Assembly (NCBI RefSeq): GCF_015706575.1
Contig: NW_024037072.1
Location: 25,731,162-25,795,161, forward strand
DNA length: 64,000 bases
Direction: 5' to 3'
From: Patiria miniata
Lineage: Eukaryota; Echinodermata; Asteroidea; Valvatida; Asterinidae
Shown here: one piece after another, positions 54,081 to 64,000 of the stretch
How positions within the stretch are numbered: position 1 is the first letter of the stretch
Layout: the number at the start of each line of letters is the position of its first letter
Notes under the pieces: model-generated
Told to the model about the DNA's origin: nothing
Seen by the model: the letters and a program-made list of their open reading frames with translations, nothing else
Databases searched by the model: none
Translations under genes and position numbers: made by a program

Positions 54081-54320
54081 CTTCAACAGTTATATCGAAA
54101 TTGCAGGTGGCATTATTCCCAGCAGCATCGTAAACAATGTATGCCACTGGCGTCCTCCCCAAGGGTAGACTGTCATCAGGTTGGTAGGTGGAGCTGTTCA
54201 TTGTCACAGCTACGTTATCAGAGGCTTCAGGTAACATCCACTGCAGTGTAGATGTGGCTTGTCCGGGATCCACTGCAACTGTGATGCTCGAGCAGCTGCT
54301 GAAAAGTGGAGCCTCGGTAT
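54081..54320 (-). CDS. HYR exon 9 (subtype D)
   Basis: Begins DTEAPLFSSCSSITVAV. The proline after the first Cys is Ser here. DNVAVTMNSSTYQPDDSLPL resembles exons 19 and 26. It opens the first five-exon block. Confidence 0.91.
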
Positions 54321-54459
54321 CTACAAACAAATGACAATTTTTTTATTGACATGACGTCAACTTTTCGTAAGATTCATTGATCTAAACTGCCCCAGATATT
54401 TAGGAATCAACAGGTAACTGTTGATTTTTTTTAACGATTCAAATTGATCACCATCTTAC

Positions 54460-54702
54460 CTTCAACAGTGACGACAAATGAGCAATTGACTCTGTTTCCA
54501 GAGCCGTCAGTGGCAGTGTAGGTAACAGTGGTGTTCCCCAAAGGAAACACATCTCCTGGATCGTGTGTGTTTTCGTCACCAGCAACAGCCACATTGTCAA
54601 AGAAAATCGGCTCTTGCCAGTAGACAAGGGATGAACTCAGGCTAGGATCAGTACCGTTGACTCGGTCGGTTGGACAATTGGACACGGTTGGATCTTCAAT
54701 GT
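54460..54702 (-). CDS. HYR exon 8 (subtype F)
   Basis: Begins DIEDPTVSNCPTDRVNG and carries VYWQEPIFFDNVA and THDPGDVFPLGNTTVTYTAT. It ends CSFVVTVEG, as in exon 7. Confidence 0.93.
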
Positions 54703-55010
54703 CTGACAAGAACACGATGAAATATCAATCAAAATAACTCCAAATATTCTGTCACAGGTAAAATAACAATTTTTGGTGACCTCAAACACAAAGCTGTGAG
54801 TTCCATCAACCTTGATGAGCAATGACAAGATCCATAACGACCCTCAACCCTTTTGGATTTGAGGCGAGTGCCCATTTCCACATCTAGAAAAAATATGATC
54901 TTGCTCAACCACTGAAGTGGAGTTACGTCAGTTGAGTAAAACTTTCCGTAAAATGGGCTGCAGAACGTTTGCCCTTTTTTGTTTACACAGAATGGTCAAA
55001 TGTTACTTAC

Positions 55011-55253
55011 CCTCAACAGTCACAACGAAAGAGCAATTGTTCATGTTTCCAGCTTCATCGCTGATAGTGTAAGTGACTGTAGTGTTCCCGAATATAAACA
55101 CGTCCCCTGGACTGTGAGTGTTGACGTTACTTGTGATGCCGACATTGTCTGAGAAAGAAGGTTCCCGCCAGTAGACGGCAGTTGAATTCTGGCTGGGTGC
55201 TGTGGTGTTGAATGAATCGGCCGGACAACTGATAAACATGGGAGCTTCTTTGT
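55011..55253 (-). CDS. HYR exon 7 (subtype F)
   Basis: Begins DKEAPMFISCPADS and carries VYWREPSFSDNVG and THSPGDVFIFGNTTVTYTIS. The intron on its 5' side (2.4 kb) holds a hAT MITE and a 1.3-kb TIR element. Confidence 0.92.
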
Positions 55254-55592
55254 CTGTTAAGTGGGGATAAACAAAATTGTTTATGAAAATATATTTGTAA
55301 CTTCTATATGAATTTAATCTTTCTGACAATAGGCTTAGCAGAGAGCATTAGTTTCAGAAATATTGAAATACATATACATGTATGTATTTCAAGTAGTACC
55401 ATACTTTACTCTGGAATAGTTCTACATGTAGGTAAAAAGATAAACCTACTGCAAGTGCTTCTAAGGAATAAATTAAAAAATGTCTTTGCTTTAAAGGGAC
55501 TAAAGAGCTACACAATTTCATGGCTTGAATGAACATGTTCTAATACTGACAAATTTCAATTTGGCACCGAAACCGAGGGCCTTGGTGCTGTC

Positions 55593-55858
55593 CAAGGGCG
55601 GATCCAGAACACAATTTTTTGGGGGGCCAAACAATTTTGGTCCCCCAAAAAAGTGGGTCTAAAAAATTACGGCGTGGAGTTCGGGGCCCGCTTAAGGTCC
55701 CCGAATTTTTTTTGGATTCGAGATGCTCTGTGGTGCGATCTGAGGCAATTTCTGACCACTTTAACCAATGTTTTTTTGAGGAAAAGATGGTGGTGTACTC
55801 ATTGCCTGCCTTTATTGCGATGTCACATTTTGACCCGCCCCCCCTGGATCCGCCCTTG
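55593..55858. mobile_element. hAT-type MITE, copy 3 (266 bp)
   Basis: The ends CAAGGGCGGATCCAG and CTGGATCCGCCCTTG are perfectly inverted. The flanks GTGCTGTC (55585 to 55592) and GTGTTGTC (55859 to 55866) are an 8-bp duplication with one change. It lies in an intron of the HYR gene. Confidence 0.92.
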
Positions 55859-56220
55859 GTGTTGTCTTTTGTTGGAGAGGATTTAAAAAGAAAAGGTTCT
55901 CAATGTCATTCAATGACTTAGCACCAAGTGCATCGGTTTCACTATTCCAATTGGAATGTTTTTTTCAAGTGAGGCTTCACCTCACCGGCTTCACATGGCA
56001 AACGCCTACTTCAAAGGGCGAAGCCAAATTCACCTCGCTCGCTTCGAGGGGGATGGAGGCGGCTTCCCTGCCTGACCCACTTTGCGGGGAAAAAAACACA
56101 CATATGCCCGAAACCAAACACACATATTGTGATCTATAATATACCGGTGACGGGCGTTTTTACCCCAAGAGCAACATTTCAGCTATATAGACCAATTTTC
56201 AGCTATACAATTTTTAACGG

Positions 56221-57544
56221 TTACACTCTAAAAATTAATTCGTCATTGAGGCCTCTTTGTTTGTCAAAATGAATAACTTTGTTTAGTAATTTCTGAATGA
56301 CTAATTATCTGTTATGGAAGACTAATTTGCCGTCAGTGATGACTAAAATAAGTTGTCATTTTGACTAATGTACATTAGTTACGTGAATAAGAAAGTCATT
56401 GACTAACCTAAATTAGCCATCAGTGGTGGTTTTGACAAATGACGCGCAGTCAATGTCTCTGAAGAAAGATCGAATACTTGTCAAAATTAGTCATATATTC
56501 CTTCTGACTAATGAAGTTTGTTATTTTCCCGCCGTTGATGTGTTTAAAAAAAGCGGGACTCATCGATGATGTTTTGTTAGGCGTACGTGAATACGGATAT
56601 GTTACACTCAGTTTGTCAGGCAGCCATTAAACGGACATCTTCCTTCCTTCGTTTCAACCATGACGAAGGTAGGCAAACTATGATTTCGTATGGAGTTGTT
56701 AATTGGACATGAGTTATGAAATGAGAGTACGGTTGTGAGGGAAGTAGGTTGAATTAGTAAGAATAAGCTGTAGCCTATAGATACCGAGTGAGACTCTTAC
56801 ACAATTTTATGCTTGTACTTAGGCACATCTTTATGCTGCAAAACCGTATGCGGTAGGCCTAATAGATACTCATGTCGTTGTGCAATTTCTTTGCAACACA
56901 CTAGTGAGTCTGCTGTGCCAAACAATTCATGTACCAATTCCTAAACTAAATATACCAAAGATAGGAGGGGAACTATTGCATGATTAAGAACATTTCACGA
57001 TTTTGTTGATTTTGAAATATGGACATTACATTTTGAGTAAAAAAAAACGAGGAGAAAAATAAATAATATGCAACAAAAAAAGAAAGATTTTCTCTGTGTG
57101 TTTCTTTTGCAGGTGTGAGCATGATGATGCAGTGGTAGATGCAAGGAGCTAAACACTGGCCCTGTGATCCAATTGCACAACGAGTGAGATACAAGTCAGC
57201 TGTGACCCCATTGTGACCCGGAGATGTACACATTATGGTGTACCATTAAGGACACTAGAACGGACACACAAAAAGTGCTAATTCAATGGATATTGTCTGG
57301 ACTAAAGTGTGATTAGTCAGAAATTCAATTACAAATCGTGCAAGTCGCTTGACTACAGATTAGTCGTATCAAGCAGGTTTCTATTCTTGTCATATGACTA
57401 TATTTTCTAGTCTGAGTCTGACTCTTGACTAATCTATAGTCATTAGTCATCAATACTCTGTGACTAATTTAGGTAAGTCGTACGAGACATATCACTGGAC
57501 AATTTTTTTTTAGTCAAAATGACAAATTAATTTTTAGAGTGTAC
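56221..57544. mobile_element. Inverted-repeat DNA element (1.3 kb) with exon-like interior
   Basis: ACACTCTAAAAATTAATT (56223 to 56240) is inverted at 57525 to 57542, with TA next to each end. Subterminal zones are full of GACTAAT and ATTAGTC words in both senses. The middle (about 56600 to 57180) is different: a pyrimidine-rich leader, then ATGACGAAG/GTAGGC and later TTTTGCAG/GTGTGA, resembling a captured first exon and splice acceptor. No transposase frame is seen. Confidence 0.75.
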
Positions 57545-57656
57545 CTGGAGTGGCTGCTATTATCTGGGACACTCCAAAGCCCAAACCCACCACCCCCTCT
57601 CACCCGGTTGGGGGTGTCTACTTCATGAAACATATGCTAACCCACCAGAAGCTTAC

Positions 57657-57896
57657 CTTCAATATTAACAAGAAATGAGCAGTTGGCCATGTTCCCAGCG
57701 CTGTCACTGACTGTGTAGGTAACGGTGGTGTTCCCCAAGGGGAACATGTCGCCTGGACTATGAGAGCTTTCATTTCTAACGACACCAACATTGTCAGTGA
57801 ACGTGGGATCTTCCCAGAAGACAACAGAGGAATTCTGACCAGGATCCGTGCCGTTGACCACATAAATTGGACACAGTAACTCAGGAGGTTCGTCAT
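57657..57896 (-). CDS. HYR exon 6 (subtype F)
   Basis: Begins DDEPPELLCPIYVVNG and is one codon shorter at the first Cys. It carries SHSPGDMFPLGNTTVTYTVS and ends CSFLVNIEG. Confidence 0.92.
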
Positions 57897-58454
57897 CTGA
57901 AAACAAGTTTCAAAACAGAGACGGTAATCTTGAACCAACAAAATGAGAATCAGAAGATCACTGAAATCAAGACAAATATGTTGCTTAAAGGATAAAATGT
58001 TCTACAGAGTGACCCCCAAAAAGGCAAACCCGAAACATTTGCTTTTATTCAAAGACGCATTCTATGATGGTATATGTTATGGATATCAGATACCGTCATA
58101 AATTGGTTTTGATGTAGAGGTTATATTAACGACACGTACATGGAACCTTTTGTTTCATGTCAAAACTTGGAACTTCTTCATACTATTATGAGACATATAC
58201 AAAAAATGTAACTTATACACTTTATAATGAAATTTTGCATTCGTTATCAGTTAAAGAATAGGCCCAGTCATTAAACCCCACCCCAATCATTTTTAACCAA
58301 TCACAGCTGTGTAAAGTAAAAAATCAAACAAAAGTTTTACATGTCTTCAATTACGTATAATGCAGCAGCGAAGAAGCCAATGCGTAGCTGTCACTGCGCA
58401 ATGGGCAGCGCTAAATGGTCATCTGTCTTTGGAACCCAAAACCTATATAACTTT

Positions 58455-58550
58455 CTGATAAATTGTTGGTAGAGCACTGAAATGGCAATCATGAGCTCGC
58501 AGGTTCGAATCCCCCATTCCAGTCAGTTTCTTTGTTCAACTTTGAATATT
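58455..58550 (+). mobile_element. tRNA-headed SINE, family 2, copy a
   Basis: TTGGTAGAGCACTGAAATGG and GCAGGTTCGAATCCC are clear A and B boxes. TCAGTTTCTTTGTTCAACTT follows, a short tail shared in outline with the copy at 60897. Confidence 0.75.
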
Positions 58551-58576
58551 AAAAGCATCTGGCCACGCAAACTCAC

Positions 58577-58819
58577 CTTCTACAAGCACGACGAATGAGC
58601 AGTTGTTGGTGTTCCCAGCGCCGTCACTGACATTGTAAGTGACGTTGGTGCTCCCAAGAGGAAAGATATCACCAGGGCTGTGGGAACTACCGTTGGTGAC
58701 AACTCTAACATTATCCGTGACTACAGGCTCTTGCCAGTAGACGACGGATGAATTCATTCCAGGGTCAGTGGTGTTGACTACATTGCCGGGACAGATGTTG
58801 AAACGTGGTGGTTCATCGT
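58577..58819 (-). CDS. HYR exon 5 (subtype F)
   Basis: Begins DDEPPRFNICPGNVVN and carries VVYWQEPVVTDN and SHSPGDIFPLGSTNVTY. A tRNA-like SINE ends about 30 bp from its donor side. Confidence 0.92.
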
Positions 58820-59610
58820 CTGGAAATAGCAATGGGTACAGGAGGCGGAAAGTGAATTAAGATATTTTTTTTTAGAAATCCTTACAGATTACAAGAAGTT
58901 TAAAGATTGGAGTTAATTTCAAAACAATCAATTTTAAACATAGCGAAACGGTCCACTTTCTGCAGAATTGGATGGATGATGGTGATAGTAAAAATTGTGT
59001 TTTTGCATGACGAGACTGTTAGCACACAATCAAAATTAACGTCACTTTGCTTTCATGACTGAGGGCCACATAAGACAGTTACTGAATGAATCTCATTCCT
59101 TTTATAGGAACTACAGTCATTTTAAAAACAAGACTTCTATTGATCTTTACACGTATACACGTGGAACACGTTAAGTTGATCCCAAACCAGGCCCATTTCT
59201 TTTATTTGAGGTTTGGCATCAGGATAACATATAGAGATGTTCAATCTCTGGCACACTGACTTAGAAAGTCTCTAGCGAATGTTGTACCCCTGTGGCAGGA
59301 GTTGACATAATAAGCCTTCTCAAGATATCTTTAGTGGATACAATAGGACGATGCAATTTGGTTTTGGTAGATGTCTTTTGATTGTGTCTGCCATATCTCA
59401 AAAAGACTTACTGAATTTGGTACAACGGAAAACAAAAAATCTGAAATGCATGGCTACCGGTACTATAGTGGAAAAGTATCAACAGATAATTCACTAATTA
59501 TCACGACCAGAAAAATGTTCTGACAATCTTCACTAACACATCATATTTCACTATCACAGACTTATTAATTTTACAAATTCATAAAGGAAACATGCTTCAT
59601 GCAAACTTAC

Positions 59611-59853
59611 CGACCACAGTGACGACAAAAGAGCAGTTGGCGGTATTCTGTGCTTCATCCGTTGCAGAGATAGTCACACTGGTGTTTCCAAGGTTGAAAG
59701 TGTCACCAGACTCGTGGCTGCTGACCACATTATCCACACCGACATTGTCCTGGTACTCTAGTGTCACCCATGTGACGTTTTTTGTGGCTTCGCCAGGATC
59801 CGTACCAGTTAGTATAACCTGTGGGCAATTGGAGAATGTGGGCGGCTCATCAT
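59611..59853 (-). CDS. HYR exon 4 (subtype F, divergent)
   Basis: Begins DDEPPTFSNCPQVILTG. HESGDTFNLGNTSVTISATD is a variant of the subtype F core. It ends CSFVVTVVG. Confidence 0.92.
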
Positions 59854-60071
59854 CTGTCAACAAAAAAGATGAAAATACAGTTTTATTAAAAATGGGTCAA
59901 ATAAAGTCCATTATCACCCTGTGATAGAATATGGGTTGATTTGAGGCAAAAATAGACAAACCAATCAACTGGCTTCTGATGTCAGTCGTCAATTGACACA
60001 TTTTTATCTTCATTTTTTATTTTGAAAGTGCGGGAACCACTTCGGATGACAAAAATCTTTCCATTACATAA

Positions 60072-60436
60072 GGCCAAAAAAAAAAGTCTCTAGTTTCTGG
60101 TATGCGCGCGCTTCGCCGTTGCCATGCGCGTCGGAAAAATGAAAAAGGTTTTTTTCAATGAAAGATGATGTCTCAAAACCGCCAAACTCACTCGTTTGAC
60201 TGGAATCCTGCTGCTGCACAATTTTAACGTTATCTTTAGATGGGGTTATGATTGAGAATAAGCTTTATGTGGCCTCTCTGGACTCCCATATATTTTCACT
60301 AAGTTTAGTCGGGCACCATTTGCAGTCATCAGCCGACATTTGAAGCAAAAAAAAAGGTAAAAAAAAAAACCAGCCGCGTCGCCGCACCACTTTTTGGGCA
60401 AGCTCCATACCAGAAACCAGAGACTTTTTTTTGCCT
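60072..60436. mobile_element. MITE with 30-bp inverted ends (365 bp)
   Basis: GTCTCTAGTTTCTGGTATG near 60086 is inverted as CATACCAGAAACCAGAGAC near 60406. Poly-A/T lies outside on each side and GGC/GCC at the tips. It ends about 50 bp from HYR exon 3's donor side. Confidence 0.82.
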
Positions 60437-60483
60437 AAAGTGTAAAATACGAAAAATAAAGTCAAAATAATTCTAAATATTAC

Positions 60484-60726
60484 CTTGGACGGTGACCAGG
60501 AATGTGCAGTTTGCCATGTTACCGGAGATATCAATGACATTGTACATGACGGTGGTGTTCCCCAGTGGGAATACGTCACCTGGCCTGTGTGTACTTTCAT
60601 TTGCAGATACTCTGTCATTGTCAGTGAATGTGGGCTCTTGCCAGTAGACTGTGGCATTACTCAAGCCAGTGTCGGTTATGTTGGTTATATCAGCTGGACA
60701 TCCGATAATAGTAGGAGCTTCCAAGT
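60484..60726 (-). CDS. HYR exon 3 (subtype F)
   Basis: Begins DLEAPTIIGCPADIT. It shares VYWQEPTFTDN and HRPGDVFPLGNTTV with exons 5 to 8, so it belongs to a recently amplified subtype. Confidence 0.92.
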
Positions 60727-60896
60727 CTGTAAAATAAACCAAAACAACAGACTCAACAATAGAATGCGGAGTCAAGGATTATGTGCAGGATTGGCAATCT
60801 CCTGTCCGAATATTTTAAGGCCAACAGGGGCACTTATGGCTTCTTACTAGGGCCCCTTGAACAAAGACATTGACAAACTGGGGAACCGCTAACATA

Positions 60897-60995
60897 GGGC
60901 TGGATAGCTGAGTTGGTAGAGCAGCAGAACAGCTATCTGGAGGTCACAGGTTCAAACCCCACTCGAGCTAATTTCCTTATTCAAATTTTAAAAAT
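60897..60995 (+). mobile_element. tRNA-headed SINE, family 2, copy b
   Basis: AGCTGAGTTGGTAGAGCAGC and CACAGGTTCAAACCCC form the tRNA-like head. AGCTAATTTCCTTATTCAAA corresponds to the tail of the other copy. It lies in the intron between HYR exons 2 and 3. Confidence 0.75.
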
Positions 60996-61756
60996 TCTTA
61001 AATTTACTTTTAAAAATCCACAAATCTGTGGCAAAAAAGGGAAACTGTAAATTAAACAAAATGAGATATCATAACTTGTCTGCAGTCAGCGGCAGCAGAA
61101 CGCTTTTCAAACGTGGGGGGGGGGGATCAAAGTTAAAGTCTTAATTCCCTTACTCAAAAAAAATTACAGTACGTAGACCTATTCCTGAAATAGTCTCAAT
61201 AAAGCCGTATAGTTAGGTTATTTTTCACTTGAGAGAGCCCTTCGGCCTCCGGCACACCCCCGGCAGTAACCTCTCTGGGTCCGCCCTTGCATTTGACTAG
61301 TTAGGCCTCTGAAAAGGGACCCTTTTGTTATCATGAGAGGGACACTGTTTACTTTTGATGGCCAGTTCAATGACCATTTATTCGCTTAAGTAGCACTTTT
61401 ATTTTTGTACAGGCCCGTTTTTGAGAGGCTATTTTGCATTACAAGAGAGGAGACAATTTGTAATACTTTCATGTGTGCGTTTGAGGGGCAGTTTGTTTCC
61501 ATCTCGAGGGGGCACATTTATCGGGGGAAAATCGGGGGTGGGTACCGCCACCCCTGTTTGCAGTTCATGTAAATAGTAGAAGGTAGAAGTGTTTGAATAC
61601 TGATGGGATATTCTATTTTCACTATTTCTTAAGGATTCAATGTTCAGACAAACAAAGGCCTTTGTTTAGACATGACAAAGATAAATCAAAATAAGTTAAG
61701 TTTGCTTCTAGCTTTGCCTAAATATGAGTTATAATTCATAGAGTGTTTGTACTGAC

Positions 61757-62005
61757 CAACAACTTGAACTTCAAATTCGCATATGGCAGTATTTCCAGCA
61801 GCGTCATAAGCAATGTATTGGATGGTGGTATTTCCAATGGGAAGCAATGCTGGACTTGTATAGGACGAATTGACTGCGGTAACTGCGACGTTATCTGTAG
61901 CCACAGGAGCAACCCACTCATAGCTGGCCGTGTTGTTACCGGGGTCGGTAGCGAGAGGATGCACGGGAGACTGTGGACAGCCAGTGAATACTGGACTCTC
62001 TTCAT
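61757..62005 (-). CDS. HYR exon 2
   Basis: Begins DEESPVFTGCPQSP with a short insertion (VHPLATDPG) and ends CEFEVQVVG. The donor is TTG/GTCAGT. Confidence 0.9.
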
Positions 62006-62258
62006 CTAGAAAGCACAAACATTACACAGAACAAGGAAAAAGTTAAACGTGTCTTAATTTCGGATCAACACTTGAAGATAAGGTCATCCTTGGATGGGAC
62101 TGAACAACAATAGCGTGAAATGTAGGCCCAAGTTATCTTTCAAACGTGTCTCTTTGGGAAGATGGGTGCTACAATTTAACAAAGAATATCGTATTTTGAG
62201 GTCAATCGTCACTTATACCAAAAAAAAAATCGAAAAAAGTTTGTTTGACATTCCCCTT

Positions 62259-62529
62259 CAGGCCATCAGCCTCTGTCCAAAATTTTGGCAACCGGTATCA
62301 AATGAGGGGAATAATCCTCATAGCGATTTTTGGCAAGGTATACACCTCCATATTTGGAAAATATGTGATAGCACTGCAGCGGTGGCAGCTTTTGGGGTGC
62401 TATCACCTTTTTTTCAAAATGTCCATCAAAATGCTTGTTACCACTCTTGGGGCGGTATACCTTGCGCATGCGCACTATAATCATTTGTGCCCTAATTCGA
62501 TACCGACCAAACCCCCAGGCTGATGGCCT
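62259..62529. mobile_element. Inverted-repeat element with AGGCCATCAGCCT ends (271 bp)
   Basis: AGGCCATCAGCCT (near 62260) is perfectly inverted as AGGCTGATGGCCT (to about 62529). Further inside, CGGTATCAAAT and ATTCGATACCG also pair. It lies between HYR exons 1 and 2. Confidence 0.75.
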
Positions 62530-62752
62530 ACTCCATCCCTGGAACCAGTATCGTTTTTGCATTTTCTTTCAGCAAGATCGATTCTGTCCCTAATTCCTGA
62601 TACACTTGTCAAGACATCAAATAAAATACCTACATGGTCGCATAATCAACCTAATATGTGTCTATGTCAATACATATTTCATATGTCTCTTTTAGTATAT
62701 CATGGGGGAAATTCTTATTGGATAGCATATACAGTTTCGTTATGTAACCTAC

Positions 62753-63007
62753 CATTAATAATCAAAGTAAAGACACAAGGTTCAGCACTGTTTCCCGACG
62801 CATCTGTTGCATTGTAGCTGATCAACATTTCTCCAGAGGAGAAATACGCTGGCAGCATAATTTGTGGGTCAGACACCGGAACGATTACTTCACCAGAATT
62901 ATCCTCAACTCTCGGTACGGCAAAATCGACAAGAGCCCTGCTCTGTCCTGCCGCAAGTGTATACTGCAGCCTATTTGGGCATGTGATAAACACAGGAACA
63001 CCAATAT
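62753..63007 (-). CDS. HYR exon 1 (most 5' in window)
   Basis: Begins DIGVPVFITCPNRLQ and ends CVFTLIING. It is the longest HYR exon (255 bp) and divergent. The donor is ATG/GTAGGT and the acceptor TTTGCAG. Confidence 0.87.
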
Positions 63008-64000
63008 CTGCAAAGGACAAACGGAAGACAAAAAATGACCCAAAACTTGCATTTTACAATTAGATACAAAACGAACACTGCAAATAGAGTATTATGAAAA
63101 AGAATTCAAGGTATGAACTGGTGAGGAACATGTCATGGTGAGGATGATTGTTTAGTTACGCAAGGGCCTCATTCCTATAACTTAGGCTAAAGAGAACGAA
63201 AATTGATGTCTGGGTTATCGGACTCGCCGAGCTAGTTAGCGATATTCAACACCAAAAGGAATGACGTGAATAGAGGGCGGGTATTGTATTTTGAGGGAAA
63301 TTATGAGGTAAAACGATGTTGAAGACAACAAAACACAACACTGAAAATAAAGTTGGTGATCACTGCAAATGCACAGTAGATGCGAAAAGCCACATTGATT
63401 AGCATTATTGCATCAGTATTTTCTAGAAATAGATAAAATTGTTTAAGATTTCACAAACATAATGGGTCATTAGAATTAAAAGAAGACTGCTTAAGGTTAC
63501 GCAAGTCATTTCGGAACGATCAAAAGACTCTAGGGATCATAAGCTAATCCTCTAGGAAGCAAAACACAATTGCCACACTGAGGTATAGTCGGACTCTAAA
63601 TCATCGCGGCATCTCTATTATCATTGGATGAGACATTTCTTTGTTTGTGTTGCCAAAACTCCTTCAAGTGGCGGTTTTTATCTTGTTTAGGCATTAAGGA
63701 CTTTATGCTGAGTTGTATAAAAAGAACGATTTAAAAATGGTGTGTCTTTCGGGACTGTTAATGACGTTTTACAGATATCCACGTTTTCCAAAACTTGCAG
63801 ATTTTCCCTCACCGTGTCTGCTAAAAGGTATCGTCGATATGTTAACATAAATCTTTAATGGTGCACTTTGCAAGACAGTTCCATTGTCTGGTTCCCATTC
63901 TACAGCTGTAAACGCAAAATGACGTCGAAGGACGATATTTCCACCGCGAAATCGTTTTACGGAATCAAAATAAGGACGGCGCGTTAGCAATAAAACGGCG
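63008..64000. other. Intron or upstream region of HYR gene
   Basis: No further HYR, EGF or signal-peptide exon was recognised. A 73-codon minus-strand frame at 63769 to 63990 has no recognisable domain. The 5' part of the gene should continue beyond the window. Confidence 0.5.

Larger units (their letters stand above)
26358..63007 (-). other. Giant HYR-repeat transmembrane receptor-like gene (5' end outside window)
   Basis: Forty-one or so exons chain in phase on the minus strand. From 5' to 3' they encode 33 HYR domains (one exon each, 234 to 255 bp, phase 1-1), SEA, EGF, calcium-binding EGF, SEA, EGF, one transmembrane helix and a cytoplasmic tail. HYR is an Ig-like fold of about 80 residues with a conserved Cys pair (CP near the start, C.F.V near the end), known in hyalin and cell-adhesion proteins. 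N-glycosylation sequons are frequent. The protein would be a long extracellular adhesion or matrix-binding rod anchored in the plasma membrane; SEA modules often undergo autoproteolysis next to the membrane. All exons are stop-free with good splice sites. The signal peptide and first exons are not in the window. Confidence 0.92.

Noticed and set aside
62094..62562. Protein genes of 92 to 128 codons on both strands
   Set aside because: They overlap one another across an inverted-repeat element and show no domain or splice pattern.

Overview
This is metazoan nuclear DNA: spliced genes with GT-AG introns, many short nonautonomous DNA transposons, tRNA-headed SINEs, a LINE tail, and a very large HYR (hyalin repeat) gene. 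Abundant HYR exons together with SEA and EGF modules suggest an invertebrate deuterostome (echinoderm, hemichordate or amphioxus). The sequence alone does not fix the species.

Region 1 (1 to about 10.2 kb) is most of a Polinton/Maverick-type virus-like element. It has a 1318-residue protein-primed family B DNA polymerase, a D,D35E retroviral-type integrase, a packaging-type ATPase, a capsid candidate of the F54H12.2-like family, and five small or membrane proteins of unknown role. All nine reading frames are open. Eight run on the minus strand and the integrase on the plus strand. Almost every start codon is preceded by the same two-part AT-rich box. The left end lies outside the window, so terminal repeats cannot be checked, and no capsid protease was recognised.

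Region 2 (11.8 to 17.8 kb, plus strand) is the 3' part of a host gene. Six phase-compatible exons encode a Gln-rich and Pro-rich N-terminal part, a GRAM/PH-like segment and a novel C-terminus. Its introns hold a histone-type stem-loop beside a hammerhead-like core.

Region 3 (17.8 to 26.3 kb) is intergenic and full of mobile DNA: hAT-type MITEs with 8-bp target duplications, other inverted-repeat elements, a large palindrome, a 5'-truncated LINE with a MITE inserted at its tail, and a tRNA-like remnant.

Region 4 (26.3 to 63.0 kb, minus strand) is one gene. Going 5' to 3' it has 33 HYR exons, each a symmetric phase 1-1 module, then SEA, EGF, calcium-binding EGF, SEA, EGF, one transmembrane helix and a cytoplasmic tail. 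It encodes a giant cell-surface protein whose start lies beyond the window. By eye the HYR exons form a higher-order repeat with a period of five exons. Its introns carry more MITEs, SINEs, a third hAT MITE and a pre-miRNA-like hairpin.
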